Both the position numbers and the translations under genes were made by a program. This document shows, one piece after another, positions 12,028 to 24,435 of a stretch of DNA of 64,000 bases. The notes under the pieces were generated by a model. The model was given only the letters and a program-made list of their open reading frames with translations, had not been told where the DNA came from and did no database searches. Each line of letters starts with the position of its first letter. Within the stretch, counting starts at the first letter, position 1. Source of the DNA: Manis javanica (taxonomy: Eukaryota; Chordata; Mammalia; Pholidota; Manidae); assembly GCF_040802235.1 (NCBI RefSeq), contig NC_133156.1, forward strand, positions 115,040,173 to 115,104,172, in the 5' to 3' direction.

Positions 12028-12180
12028 TGACATCAACTTGTATGAGTATCATTATTCCCATTTTGTATATGAAAAAAATTCAGCCTCAAAGAGATTTAAT
12101 AAGGGTATAGCTATTGAGTAATGGAACTAAAATTTAAACCCAAGGTTATCTAACTTAAAAGCCCAGAAGTTTCTCCAGTC
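12028..12180 (-). repeat. MIR SINE remnant
   Basis: On the plus strand 'gagtatcattattcccattttgtatatgaaaa', 'attcagcctcaaagagatttaataagg', 'tattgagtaatggaact' and 'aaacccaaggttatct' follow the reverse complement of MIR in order ('tattatccccattttacagatgagg', 'ctgaggcacagagaggttaag', 'agtaagtggcagagc', 'gaacccaggc'). Confidence 0.75.
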
Positions 12181-12394
12181 AGGCTCTTTTCACAATAAAT
12201 GACCAGTAATTAACAGATGGACTGTTTCCCCTTTTACTTGTAATCCTACAACCATTTTCACTAATTATTTGAACTCCTTGGACTTCTGACTTTTTTCCTA
12301 AATAGAAAAACAAGTTTCCTCCCTCATTTTACTGTTTTCTTTTATCATGAAATATTCTAGATTTATTTTTCCTCTCCAAAATAGAGTCCTTAAA

Positions 12395-12540
12395 TCAGTC
12401 ATACCAGAATCACTTGCTAGACTTGGAAAAAAATATTTCTAGGATCTACTTAGTGATTAGACCTAAAAATATACATTATATAAAGCCCTAGAGAAACTAA
12501 CATACACACCAAAGTAGAAGAACCACCATATTCCACTCAG
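12395..12540 (+). mobile_element. MER5-like hAT fragment
   Basis: 'ccagaatcacttgctagacttgg', 'aggatctacttagtgattagacct', 'aaaatatacattatataaagcccta' and 'agaagaaccaccat' follow the layout of a MER5A-type short hAT element. It is diverged. Confidence 0.5.
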
Positions 12541-13775
12541 AAAATGTTATTCTTGTTAAATAAAATTCACCCATAGAAAGAGGAAAAAGTCCATTAAAAA
12601 TACAAAATATATTTGTGGCTATATAAACTAGATAGACATAAATCTACTTATGTTCTTAGTTCTTAATATTTAAAATAATACTTGACTCCCAAGAAAGCAC
12701 ATGCCCTTTTGTAATGTATTTATTTCATCAGAAGTTGATTTAAAAATAATGAATTTTTATATAATTAAATTATGGTACCAAAATAAATTTGTTAAAAACT
12801 GTAATCCACATGAGTCTGAACTCTCTGTAATAACAAGTACATTTAAACTAAAGCAAATTAAAAGGTGGTGATTTGGCCTGGTATTATGTTTTTAAAGGGT
12901 GACGCAGCACACCCTTTGACTGTATGAAGGTAAAAACAAAAATCTTGAACGGGAGGTTACTTCTTTTTTATGGATACAACAATGAAGACTTTGGGATGTA
13001 GTAGGAAAACCAAAGAATATGTGTTAAGTGCAATTAGATGCTACTCATCTAAGTCCGGCGGAACATTTTGAGCAGAGCAAATGCATGTGCAAATATAAGA
13101 GCCATATTTTCAGTGACCTTTAACAGCTTTGCAAAGGCCGGTGGCAAAATTAGGTTGGAGAAGTATCATCAAGGGGCTTATATGCTAGGTTAGACCAAAT
13201 TAGGTTAAATTATCAAGAGGTTTACATGTTAGGTTATAGACTTTGAGCTTTACTTTGAAAATTTAAGAGATTCTAAGAAGTATAGTGACTTTAGAAGCAT
13301 AGTGACATGAAACACCCTGAATAAGGGTTATCAACATAGATCAGAGTTTATTACCCTTATCTCTTTTTCATGGCCAGTGAGTTAATGAGTTAATCAACTA
13401 ATTACATGCCTGGAAAAGTTATTTAACTTTTCTACTTTAATATTTTTAATTTACTCATTCTCAACCATGCCCGAAGAAGGTGTGCCTGTCCACTGAGTCC
13501 TTTCAAAGCCTTCTGTGTAGGGGAGTCTGGGAACATTCTATAAAACACACCCCCATTTTCATTTGCCTTACACACAGGGCTTTGGATAAGATTAGATTTA
13601 TACAAAGTATTAACTACCCTCAACCAGGTAACCTCTATTGGTATAGAGCCCCACTATCATAAGAAAACATGTCTATGGTTCTAGTGTAATATTCATCAGC
13701 ATAATTGTCCAAAAATCAGGGGAATGTTTGAGGTGTCTAACCAAGAACATTATTCTTCTCTAAATGAATTACTCA
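12541..13775. other. Unclassified DNA with a degenerate tandem duplication
   Basis: No gene is supported. At 13147-13242 a block 'aaattaggtt...tatcatcaaggggcttatatgctaggtta' is followed by a diverged second copy 'aaattaggttaaattatcaagaggtttacatgttaggtta', an old local duplication of about 50 bp. Confidence 0.5.
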
Positions 13776-13779
13776 GAAC

Positions 13780-14150
13780 TCTGTTTCAGGTCACAGAAAA
13801 CCAACTCAAATTAGTTTTTAAAAATAAAGAAAGTTAATTGGCTCACCAACTTAGGAAGGACAGAGGTGGAGCTGGCAGATCTAGATACTAGAATTCAGAT
13901 GATAGCATTGGTGTCCCCACCCCAAACCTGTCCTATACTTCTTTTGTTTCAATTTCTCCGGGTACTTTAAAATTTTCTCCAAACAGAAGAAAACTTAGCC
14001 AGAGACAGCATGAGGTTTCCTTCATCTAAGATGGGAAGAAAATAAGAGGAAGGTGAAAGTTTTAATTTCTTTGCCCTCACATGTAAATTCTGGAGAAGCT
14101 ATGTCCTGGCTAGCCCTGGATCTTGTGTCTAGGTCATGTCTCCACATCTG
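13780..14150 (+). repeat. Probable ancient interspersed repeat, family unknown
   Basis: 'cacagaaaaccaactcaaattagtttttaaaaataaagaaagttaattggctcac' followed by 'cttcatctaagatgg' and 'tctccacatctgttgctg' resembles a common mammalian repeat of the form 'cagaagcaactcaaactagcttaagcaaaaaggaatttattggctca...'. I could not name it. Confidence 0.3.
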
Positions 14151-14180
14151 TTGCTGTTAATTTCTGACCAAACTGAACAT

Positions 14181-14196
14181 GCACACACACACACAC
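14181..14196. repeat. Short (CA)n tract
   Basis: About 8 CA units. Confidence 0.8.
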
Positions 14197-14459
14197 TTTC
14201 AATTATATCGAAACAAAAATTTTAAGCAAAGTATCAAAATTGGTTGTAAGAAAAGGAGTGATCAAAGGTACTCTTATTTCGGTTCCTCTCAGTATAAACA
14301 GACTCTTCTGGATAGAGAGTCTTGGCATGTGCTGATAGCACAATTTAGATTATTTCTATTTATTATTTCAACCCTGTACTCTTGAGTACATTCGATTCTT
14401 GAGTTCACTACATTAGAGTCATTCTATGGACCAAAGATCCTTTCCTTTCATCTAGGTTT

Positions 14460-15310
14460 GCCACACCAATTTATCCATTCTTCATTCATTTCTTCAATAG
14501 ACAGCACCTAGTAAGGACTTCCGAGTTGGAATGTAGCAATGAAGAATAAGAACAGCTAAAGGTCCTACTAGTTTATGCAGAGCTTGTTTGTATGTAGAGA
14601 CACATAATAAGCAAGTAAACACAATCAACAGTATAATTTCACATAGTGGTAAGTGATATGAAGCAAACGAGGCGGACTAAACGGTAGGACAGGAGAAGTA
14701 AGGGCAAGGACAGCGGCTGGAAGGACAAACCTGCTTTGTCAAAGACAGAGCACCCAGGCAGAGGAAAGAGGAGGAGTTCACAAGTTTAAAGGGAAGTTTG
14801 GCTTCTTGAAAGGACAGAACAAATGCCTAAGAGTCTGAGGCTGATTAACTGGATCGGGAGAACAGAAAGTGAATGCGAAGAGGGGCCAAATCAAGTAAAC
14901 CTTTTTAAGCCCCAGTGAGAATGCTAAACTTTGTTATAAGTGTAATGAGAAACCATCAAAGGATTCTGGTGCCATAGAAAGATAGGCTTTAATTTGTGAA
15001 AGATCACACTGGTTGCTGTATGAAGAGGCTGTGAGGGGTTAAGAATAGAATCTGAGAGACCTATTGGGAAGTGATTGCTATAAATCATATGACATATGAT
15101 GATGGCCTGGTTGCTCAGAATAGAGTGACAAGAGGGAGTGGTGAGAAGAAATTTAATTCAAAATAGATTTTGAAAGTGTGAGTGACAGAATTTGCTGATG
15201 GAGTGGATACAGGGTATGAGGAAAGGGAAGGAGAGAACAAGAATGATTCCTAGGTTTCTGGCCTGGAAATGAGTACAAGAAAATGAGTACAAGAAGAAAT
15301 AGAAACAATA
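14460..15310 (+). repeat. Long copy of dispersed repeat family X
   Basis: The most complete copy of this family in the window. The 5' part has 'acacataataagcaagtaaacac' and 'agtggtaagtgatatgaagcaaacgag'. The middle has 'aaatcaagtaaacctttttaagccccagtgagaatgctaaactttg' and 'aatgagaaaccatcaaaggattctgg'. The 3' part has 'agatcacactggttgctgtatgaagaggctg', 'atgatggcctgg', 'gacagaatttgctgatggagtgga' and 'gattcctaggtttctggcctg'. These blocks occur in the same order in a common mammalian dispersed repeat. A short 'aaatgagtacaag' duplication lies at 15267-15293. No coding capacity is visible. Confidence 0.65.
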
Positions 15311-16335
15311 GCCTACATTGTGAACACCTATAGCTCTCAGCCCATTCTTTAGGCAAAATTATCAACTATTATAAATATAATCCTACAGGAAATGTCTTCT
15401 GAAAAGATCATTACAGGGGTACTCTGTGGAAATTTCAGATAATTTCTGAAGATTGTTCATGAAAATGCTATTTCTGGTATGTAAGACGTAGAAGAACTGT
15501 TTTCAGAAATTCTGGTTCTGCTCTTCTCCAATTGTTTATCTTTGTTTGGCATTGTTGGTTTGACTGATAATGAATATTTTTGAATTTTCAGTAAGTGATG
15601 ACTATTTTTCACTGACTTACTTGGCAGCATGTCAACACTTTGATTAAATTCCCACAATTTTTTTTTTTTAAATATGTTCTTCTAATTCAAAAAGATCTCC
15701 ATAGGCTGGTTATTTACAAGCACTTCACTTTACAGTAGCCTCTGGGCATTTTAATAAGAACACTTAGCTGAAAAGAAATTCAAGTTGTAAGACAGAAACA
15801 ACACGATATATGAGGGAAATCTATTATAAAAAGGCATCCCTGGAGACTCAATGAGAAGTGTCCAAGAGTTGTGACATATATCAAACCCTGAGTATAATAT
15901 TTGCTATTAATTTTAGATTTGATTTATAAAATTCTACCTCCAGAGCCTTCATTTCAAATGTTTCTTAATCAACAATGATTCTAATAATTACAGCACCATC
16001 ATCTACACAGCTGGGCCATCCCATATCCATTCAATTACTAAAAGCAATTATCATAATTACCCTAAGTTAATCTTCAATGCACATTTTAGACCAATATAAA
16101 AGTAATGCAACTCTTTAGGGTTACTCTACTTTACCCACCCATTCTTAACTGCCCTTTCAATGATTAATTAACCAACAAATAACATTCAACAACTGAGTTA
16201 GAAAAACAGTAGTCTTCCTCCTCTATTTCCTTTACTTTCAAAGAGTGAGGCCTGGGAGTGTCCCAACTGCAGGAAGGTCTGCAGTTAGTTCCAACTAACT
16301 ACAAAGTTAGTTCCAATTCCGTGATATAATTGGCA
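15311..16335. other. Unclassified AT-rich DNA
   Basis: No supported gene or named repeat. A small local repeat around 'agttagttccaa' is at about 16280-16316, and a T run follows 15658. Confidence 0.4.
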
Positions 16336-16339
16336 CGTG

Positions 16340-16560
16340 TGATGATTAATACAATGTGTTAACTAGGCTAGGCTATGGTACCCAGATATTCAGTCAAACA
16401 ACAGTCCAGATGTTGCCATGAAGATTTATTTTAGATGTGATGAAAGATCTAAATCAGTGGACTTTAAGATAACTTGTCTGGTATCACAGGTATCACAGAT
16501 GGAGAGGAATTTTTCCCCAGGATGAATCACACCCCAATTGATTTCAATATTTAGATGATG
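16340..16560 (+). repeat. Fragment of dispersed repeat family Z
   Basis: 'tgatgattaatacaatgtgttaactaggctaggctatggtacccagatattcagtcaaacaacagtccagatgttgccatgaagatttattttagatgtgat' corresponds block by block to 53697-54118 ('...ggtgcccaattgtttagccaaactccagtctagatgttgctgtgaaggtatt...'). It is a common ancient, probably LTR-related, mammalian repeat. Confidence 0.55.
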
Positions 16561-16724
16561 AGATTTGAGACATTGAGTGGGAGCAGTTTAGATGAGATTC
16601 TTGGACAGAGAATTTATGCTGGAATTAAGACATTAATAGTTGATGCTTTTGAAGACATTGGATTAGGGTGAATGCATTTTGTACATGGGAAGGTCATGAT
16701 TTTTGAGGGAGGTCAGAAGGCAGA

Positions 16725-16885
16725 CTATTATAGGTTGAAATGTGTTCCTCAAAAGAGATATGTTGGATATTGACCTCCAGTACTTCAGAATGTTACCTGA
16801 TTTGGAGATAGGGCCTTTACAGAGACTGTGAGGTTCAAATGAGGTCATTAAGGGGAACCATGATCTAATATGACTGATATCCTAT
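16725..16885 (+). mobile_element. MaLR (MLT1/MST-type) LTR fragment
   Basis: 'ctattataggttgaaatgtgttcctcaaaagagatatgttgg', 'cctccagtacttcagaatgttacctgatttggagatagggcctttacag' and 'aatgaggtcattaagg...atctaatatgactgatatcct' match the 5' half of MaLR LTRs. This is an old endogenous-retrovirus-like LTR fragment with no coding part. Confidence 0.7.
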
Positions 16886-17874
16886 GAAAAAGGGAAATGC
16901 TTTATTTCTAGATCTCAATCCCTTAAACATAATTCCCTAATCAAGCTCTGATTAATAAGAATTATCACATTTTTAGCCGTATTTGATTCAAGAGACAAAA
17001 GGAATAGAAAAGCAGTATCCAAATTTCTTTTCTCCATAGAGGGCTTCTGGCCCATCTATAAAGTAATCCTGAAAGCATGTATCACACACCTAAACTTACA
17101 AACTGAAACACAACAATATCTCTAAAACTATGTGAAATGCTCTCTTAATAAGTTAAAACAACCAGACATGACCTCAGGAGCTCAAATAGGGGAGGATAAG
17201 TACCTGATTATAAGTAAATAGACAGTTGTAGGTTCTCTTGAACTCCCACACCAGTCCCAAGATGGTTCCCATTGCAAAAACCAGTCTTCATGCAATTCTA
17301 TGCCCCCAAAAAACCTTTCAAGTACTTATTCAAGGGTAAATCTAGAATTCTGTACAGGGAACTGACCAGAAATATCACACACAAAAAGAAGTCTCTCTAG
17401 GATAATAATAAATTGAAGAAGTTAGTAAGTACAGATTCTACTGTGTGGACATTACTGAGTAATAGTTTGGCGCTACTACTAAATTCCCTAAGTAATGGAA
17501 ATAAGAAGTGTTAGTAACATTCTTAAAAATAAACCCATCAAGTTCTGTACAACTCTATCAATTATCCCCTAAATGATCAGTACTTTCATTTGAGTTGCTA
17601 TAGATTATCTCTAAAAGCAATGAAAAATGTGATAAATGTATTTAAATCAACAATTGCAACATTGGGTCTTTTTTCTATGAAAAAAATTCTAGAATACTTG
17701 ATAATTCTGACCTGGGTGGGTAGACACATAACAACTTGGTTCTCAGGACGCCCCAAATACAGGCATCCCAAAATTCACACAGTTATGAAAATACATGAAC
17801 CTGATTCCTATGTAAAAAAATTGCATGGCTTTTGGGTTGGCATGAGTTGTGAGATACAACTCTAGACGTATAAT
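16886..17874. other. Unclassified AT-rich DNA
   Basis: About 1 kb with no supported feature. The 91-codon open frame at 17590-17865 resembles no family I know. Confidence 0.4.
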
Positions 17875-18450
17875 CCATAAGAGAAAAAAATGATAAATTA
17901 GACTTTATCAGAATTAGAAAGTTTTTCTCTGTGAAAGATGCTAGTTATGAAAAGACTGAAGAGATAAGCCACAGACTGGGGAGAAATATTTGCAAGTTAT
18001 GTATCTGCTATGAGACTGATATCCAGAATATACAGAGATTTCTTAAAATTCAACAATAATAACACAACAAATGGTTCCATAAAAAATGGCCAACAGATCT
18101 GAAGAGACACTTTATCCAGGAAGATGTATGGATGGGAACCAAGTATGTGAAAAAAATACTCCACAAAATTTGTCATTGGGGAAACACAAATTAAAATCAC
18201 TGGATACCACTGTATATCTATTAGAATTACAAAAATCAAACAGACACTATCAAATTCTAGCAAGGGGGTGGAAAAACAGGAATTCTCATTAATTGCTGGT
18301 GGGAATGCAAAATGATAAGATATTTGGAAACAGTTTAGCTATTTATTACAAAGCAAAAAAGTAGTGATATTACATGTAAGTATTTACCTAAGTGAATTTT
18401 TCACACAAAAACTCATACATAAAAATTTCTAGTGGTTTTATTCATAATAT
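17875..18450 (+). mobile_element. Degraded L1 ORF2 3' fragment
   Basis: 'cttcatcagaattagaaa'-like and 'gaagagataagccacagactggggagaaatatttgcaa', 'gatatccagaatatacagagatttcttaaaattcaacaataataac', 'ggggaaacacaaattaaaatcac' and 'tcattaattgctggtgggaatgcaaaatg' follow the order of the coding end of L1 ORF2. Many stops and indels mark an old copy (L1M age class). Confidence 0.8.
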
Positions 18451-19599
18451 CCGCAAACTGAAAACAAGTCTCTTCATTCCTTAACCACTTCCACCATATG
18501 CATACACGATTTTAATGTTCCCAGACAAATAGAAAATAAGACGATTACAATGGCTATAGTAGTATAGGTTAAATACTTGAACACAGAAATATGTTCCATT
18601 AAAACTTACACCAATATATAAAATGATAATTTGGGATCATCTAACATTCTCATTAGCTTTCTGGGCATTTTAGATTATGGTAAAACCTTAACTAATAATC
18701 CATTGATATGCTAATGCTTCCTTGGGAGCAGTTCAGAGGCAGTTTCTCAGCTTGGGGAGAGACATTTCCTGATGTGCTACATGAAAGCTTTGTATGTAAC
18801 AAACCTTTGGTAAATATTAGCTCTTCTCTAATCCTTCTTAGGTTCAAAAGCAACATACTTTCCTTTCTTCCTCTCTGTTTCTGGGTTTGCTTCCTGCAGC
18901 CAGGCCAGCTTTCATGTCAGGGAGGACATTTCATGTTGGTTTTCATGTGGGATGGAAATGGAAGTGAAGTTGAATGAACAAAAAATATGAACTATGATTA
19001 CATGTCCTTGTATTTATTACAAACTCACTTAAAATGTTTTAATAACAGAAAAAAAGAAAGCCTTCTCTGAATACTTTTGAACATGAATGGGTTTATTGTT
19101 GAAAAAACACACCTTATTTCTATCAACTTCAAGCATGTCACTTTGGACAATATAGAAGTAGCATTTCCTTCATTAAACACACACACACACAAATACTTAG
19201 ACTCTCAATAAAAGCAAATAAAGATTATGAATTTATAAAGCAAAGAAAATAAACATAAGAACTATCTAAATTTGCAAATATTACCACTCTTGCTCAGTGT
19301 CTGAATCATCTATATAAGCTTGTAATGTTCACATCATTTCTCTCATTGTCAAAAACTCACTCTAGGCATGTATCGCATGATAGAATAGATAAACAATTTC
19401 TGGAAGGCAAACCATTGTCTAATCTGTATCTTAACTGAAATAGACCAAGGATAAAAGCAGAGCATTCTTATGGTGGGGAAATTTCCTTACATGTTTTCAA
19501 ACCACCTTTATTCCTCTACTTGGTCTGCACAAAAATGGAAGGCCACATCATATAGAAAGCCTGATGTTCATCTTAAGTAGATACTGCTTATTTTCAAAA
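18451..19599. other. Unclassified AT-rich DNA with a short (CA)n
   Basis: No gene is supported. A (CA)n run of about 8 units is at 19175-19192. Confidence 0.4.
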
Positions 19600-20260
19600 T
19601 AACTGTATGGACTAACTCTCACCAGTAATGTGTTAAGTTTCAGTTACTCCATATCCTGGCCAAAACTTGATATCATCGGATTTTTGGTATGTTTATGTTT
19701 GTGCATGGGTTTATTAAAATTGTAATCATTCTGGTGGTTGTGTGATGATAGTTCATTGTGATTCTATTTTGCACTAGTCATATTGCTAATAATGTTTTTT
19801 GGACTCTTAGCATCTTTTCTTTCACTTTGAAGTGGCTGATCAAGTCTTTTGATTTTAAAAATCGGGCCACCTGTTACTGTCTTGGTAATTTAAAGGATTT
19901 TTATATATTGAGGATATGAATCACTTGAGTTATATCTATTACAGGTGTCTCTTACAGTCTGTAGCTTTCCTTTCTACTCTTTCATGGTGTCTTTTCAATA
20001 ACATAATTGCATTTGAATAGATTCAAGTTTATTAATTTGTCTTTTTCTGTGCCCTGTTTAAGAAATCTTTGCCTAAGATCATATGCTGTTTTATACAATC
20101 TGTATTATCTTCTCTTTATACTAGGTCTACGTATTTAGACCTACAGTGGAAATGGTATTTTGTGTATACAGTTTGATAGAGAGATGAAAATTAATTTTTC
20201 CATATAGATACCCAATTTATCTTCTCTATAGAATCTTGGACCTTTAAGAACTGGTAGCTT
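19600..20260 (-). mobile_element. Degraded L1 ORF2 fragment
   Basis: On the plus strand 'ggttgtgtgatgatagttcattgtgattctattttgcactagtcatattgctaataatg', 'gcatcttttctttcactttg', 'gtctcttacagtctgtagctttcc', 'tttcatggtgtctttt' and 'aagaaatctttgcctaagatcatatgctg' follow the reverse complement of L1 ORF2 and nearby sequence ('gtggttttaatttgcatttccctaatgac...', 'cagtctgtggcttg...', 'agaaatctttgcctaacc'). Confidence 0.75.
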
Positions 20261-20593
20261 TGGCTGTTCTCTGATATCTTTAAATTTCCATACTTCATAG
20301 TTGTTTATGGTGAGAGGATTAGTCTGATAAAAGCTCTTTACTATAAGAAGCAGGAGTCTTAGATATTTTTAGTATCAGGCAAGTGTCCATATAAGTTCAT
20401 AACAAATGATGGTCACAGGATGTGGTTTGACAGCAAGCTGTATCCAGCATCCTTCTGATACGAAACTGCAGAGGTGCATTTTCTTAATGACCCCAACTCC
20501 ATATTAGTTGTTTGTCTTAGCCATGCTGACTCCATTTAATATTAGTTTGTCACATTTCACATAATCTTTCCAAATCTGCTATTGGTGCTTAAC

Positions 20594-20644
20594 TATACAT
20601 ATACGTATATGCGTATACACACACACACACACACACATATATAT
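20594..20644. repeat. Compound (TA)/(CA)n microsatellite
   Basis: An alternating purine-pyrimidine tract: 'catatacgtatatgcgtatac', then about 12 CA units, then 'atatatat'. It has Z-DNA and slippage potential. Confidence 0.9.
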
Positions 20645-20654
20645 GAAAGATGCC

Positions 20655-21068
20655 AAATTCACTTATTCATTTATTCGTCCATTTTTTCAAACATGCACTT
20701 AAGAAAGCTAGACAATAGACAAATTTGGAAGAAGCCTCTTTGAAGAAACAAGAAAGTGCTGAAACAAAGCTATTAATTGAAACAATAGGAATTTGGCAGC
20801 ACCAGAGGGAAGATCCTTAGGATGACGGCACTACCCTGAGCTAGGGGCAAGGCTTTTATAGAGAAGAGGAGGAAGCAAAGAAATTACTTGATTGGCTACA
20901 GCTTCAGTGGTTGCCTTATTTGGGAAAGCCTGGCTGACCGGTGGCTGTTCAGTTTCGTTTTCTCCTACTGGAGTGCACTGATTGGCTTAGGTTTGGGCTT
21001 GCTTATCTAGGCTGTCAGGGCAATAGAGACCTCTCAGTCTAATGGCCTCCTTGTTAACTTACTTTACA
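20655..21068 (-). mobile_element. Probable ERV LTR (solo or partial), minus strand
   Basis: Read on the minus strand this has LTR promoter architecture. CCAAT boxes lie at 20981-20985 and 20891-20895, and a TATA box 'ctataaaag' at 20853-20861, with about 30 bp between TATA and the nearer CCAAT. A transcribed part follows, with a degenerate 'aattaatag' where a poly(A) signal might stand. The minus-strand start 'tgtaaagtaag' near 21068 is a plausible LTR 5' end. Composition is richer in GC than the surroundings. No internal retroviral genes are recognisable beside it. The family is not identified, and I could not find TSDs. Confidence 0.55.
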
Positions 21069-21600
21069 GGTGCTAGGTTTGTCAGGGAGGTCAGTGGGTT
21101 CTCTTTTGTCTCGGTCCAAGTTCAACCTCAGGCCCTATGCACAGGGCAAGGCTTCCTCTGCAGTCTTGCCCCTTCTCCCTGTGGCAGCTAAACCCTGCCT
21201 GTATCTGTGCGGGTTGAGGGGGTGTTTGGCTGAGGATTTCCTGACCAAGAGATTTTTACACCTACTTCTTTCAGAAGCAATGGACCTTTGTACACTTGGG
21301 AAAGAGGGTGTTTTCTCTCTCCATTGGTAACCTAAGCTTTAACTCTGCAGGAACAAGTTTTGTGAAAGTGAGCAAGTTATCTTCCCATTCTCCTGGGGCC
21401 ACTGATCATCCATTCCCTTCACACCTGCCCTGTCAACGGGGCCTCTCTCTTAACTCCTGCCCTGCCCCCAGTCTTTCCCATGAGTGTCTGCCAGAAGGGG
21501 TAAAAAAAAAAAGGAGCTTGAGAGAGAAGGTGAGTCCCTTTTGTGTTCTGGGTCCCAACTATTCCAAAGTGCTATTTTCTTGGTTGCTTTACAGCCTCAG
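21069..21600. other. GC-richer segment beside the LTR
   Basis: About 530 bp of moderately GC-rich DNA, probably more of the same LTR or its internal region. It contains a run of 12 A near 21501. The longest open frame nearby (21296-21865, plus, 189 codons) has no recognisable domain and runs antisense to the LTR, so I do not call it a gene. Confidence 0.35.
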
Positions 21601-24125
21601 CTTTCTGATGGGCTCAAGAAAACATGCTTTTGGTGATTATTTGACATTTTTCTCATTACATGAGGGTAGCTTTCTTTCTAGATTTCTTCATCCTAAGTGG
21701 AGGGAGGAACTCTTATATTTGTATAGCTATATAGCTAGCATGGAAATTTTCTGCAAATGCTATCTTATTTTAGGTAGTATTCATTACTGTAGGTTGATAG
21801 TCATAAGCCAAACATGTGTCTTAAGTAATAGGATTATTTATGATCAAAGACCAAAATTGAATTAGTCTTTTATGTCAGTCAAAACTCTGCTGAAGTAATC
21901 TGTCAATAAGTTAAAGTTGAATAAACAGTATCATTTTGAATAACAGTGAAATTGAGAGATATCAGAATAGTAGGTGAATGTTCTTGGTGCTTCTTACATT
22001 ATTTATCACATACAAGTTACCTACTGCTTCTTTCATGTACTCTTTGTCCAATTTTCTTGTTTGCATTTGTTCACATGATTTCATTTGTTTTGATTTAAGC
22101 AATCAAGATATAGCTAAAAATTATTATAATTTTTAAGGCTATAAAATTATTAATTTTATTATGCTATTTCTATAAAAATACATAGAAAACCAAAAGAAAC
22201 TATTTCAAAATGCCCTAATAGCTGCCTCTGCATCTTAGAATTATTGATTAATTTTATAGTTAATTTTTCTTCCTTTTCTCTCTCTCAGTTATATAAATGG
22301 AACATATTACTATTATTATAAAAAGAGTTAAAATATCCTAAGTATTCAATATATTCATCTATATAATATCTCCTCCCAAAAGTCTGCTTATAAATTCCAC
22401 CTCAGCATAGAAAAAGACCTTCTTCTCCACCCCCAACTTGGTATTCAACATTTTCTCCTTTAACTGTGGGAAATCAATTCCTCACTCTTTGAAGCCTTTA
22501 TCTTTGTTATTTTCCTTGTCTTTCTTCTCTCTCTCATTGATATAAATTCTAATACTTTGAAATATAATCATTCTTTTATATTTCCACAGTATAGCTATCA
22601 ATTGTACATTAAATATCTTTCATTGTTTTTCATTCCTCTGTCTACACTTAGGAGGTGAAGTAAATACCTAAGGTATTTATTTTAATAATGCCCAGATAAA
22701 ATTCAAAGTAAATAGGGCACTAATTTTGAGAGATCTCATCTCTAATTATCTTTGGATTTATAGACAAATTTCTTAAGAGTGCTTCTTCTTCTAGTCAATT
22801 GCATTATTATGTAGGAAGTCACTACTCTGAGTGACTATATTTAAACATTATTAATTTATTCTAGGAATATAAATTTTCCAAATTTCTTTTTCTGGATCTG
22901 ATTATGCCACTTTCTCTAAGTACTTTAAATACTTGATTCTTGCTCCATGAAAATCATCTAACAACCCTACCAAAGTGTATTTGTTGTTGAATTCTTTAAA
23001 ACCCTGAACCTAGCCTATCACCTTTCTCTGAGATGATCTCCTGATGCCTGAGAGTTCTTCCATTATGTTTCTGAGCACTGTCACCTCCTACATTTTCATA
23101 AAATAATTTCATTTTAAAACAACTTCAAATCTTTGTCATATAATAACCACAACCTAGTTGAAAAACAGATGGTCATAGGTCATCCAACAAATAACTATTC
23201 AAGGTCATCTTTCTGTGCTTTATGATATCGTGTGGTTTAAAAGTTTCAAGTCAAACAATTTAAGAAGAGAGGCTTTGTCAGTAATCTTAATTATTTTTAT
23301 ACTGCTTCTTTCCTCCTTTCCCAAGTTCCTCACTTTTTTTTTTTTGACCTCCTAGTTTTAAACAAAATTCTGCACTGAGGCATGGAGCACGGAGGCTATT
23401 ACCCTGAGATGGTCTGAATCAGCAACAGCGTTTGTCCACTCCCAACTCCCTACTCTCCACCGCATTGTTCTGAGATTCCTATGCTCATAATTCGTCCCAG
23501 AACCTGCTGACTCTAAGGATGAATCTCTCCTTTTCACTGTCTCTGTGTAAGTCAAGTATTACTTTGGATCCTCCCTCCAAGCGCAAATGAATAATTTTAT
23601 TTAAGACAGTAATTATTTTCAAGAATGTAAGACTAGCCTCTGAGCCCTAATACCGGGACTAAAGACCTCCAAGCCAAGGAACAATCTCCAGGGCAATGTT
23701 CACCTACCTGATGGAATTCCAAATAATGAACCCCAGCCCCCTAGGGCTCCCCAACCAAGCTCATGTACCCATACCTTTTCTGATTAGGGTAATCTACACA
23801 ATGCTGAGGATCATGTGGAGATACTCATTCTCCAATACTGAGATCAACAATTTATATATAAATAACACAGAGATATATAAGGCATTGATACCACACTTTT
23901 AATAACAATTAGGTGAAATAAAATTGGAATGTAGCTCACAATATGCATTTTTTCATTGTCTCTATTAATAACAAGTTATAAGGCTATAAGGTGGCATTTT
24001 ATCACTTGATCCTATTAACTCTTAAGCAAAATGAAAGCTTGGGCCTGATCTCATATTCCTCAGTCACTGGAAACCATACAAAATGGGTAAGTCACATGAA
24101 GACTGTTCCTATTATTTAAAGACAG
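21601..24125. other. Unclassified AT-rich DNA
   Basis: About 2.5 kb with no supported gene. At 23360-23560 there is a slightly GC-richer patch after a T run (23334-23345), whose identity I cannot tell. Confidence 0.4.
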
Positions 24126-24129
24126 TTTA

Positions 24130-24350
24130 GCAAATAATTAATAGTGTGTTATAGGAAAAATAAAAATTTTGGAGCCACATAAACCTGGGCTAAATAACTG
24201 CTCTGCCAGTTACTGTCTGCTTTTTAGTAAGTTACAATTATCCTGAGTCATAGTTAGTTAACTTATATATGCAGACAGTGGGGTACGATAGCGTTATAAA
24301 GATTAAACAAAGTCACCTTTCTAGGCCCAGAAGGCACTAATATGTTTTAG
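24130..24350 (+). repeat. MIR SINE
   Basis: 'tttggagccacataaacctgggctaaataactgctctgccagttactg', then 'gtaagttacaatta', 'aaagattaaacaaagtcacc' and 'aggcccagaaggcactaata' follow the full order of MIR. A (TA)-rich stretch replaces the 'gggataataatag' part. Confidence 0.75.
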
Positions 24351-24435
24351 GCCCATTGCTCATCTCCTGTTTCCTCACCATTTATGAAAGGGAACACCAC
24401 ATTTTTTTGTAATTCTTTTTTTTAAGCCTCCTGGT

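Noticed and set aside
21296-21865. 189-codon plus-strand open frame
   Set aside because: It overlaps the GC-richer segment beside a minus-strand LTR. It has no recognisable domain, no supporting splice or promoter context, and a composition that favours chance open frames.
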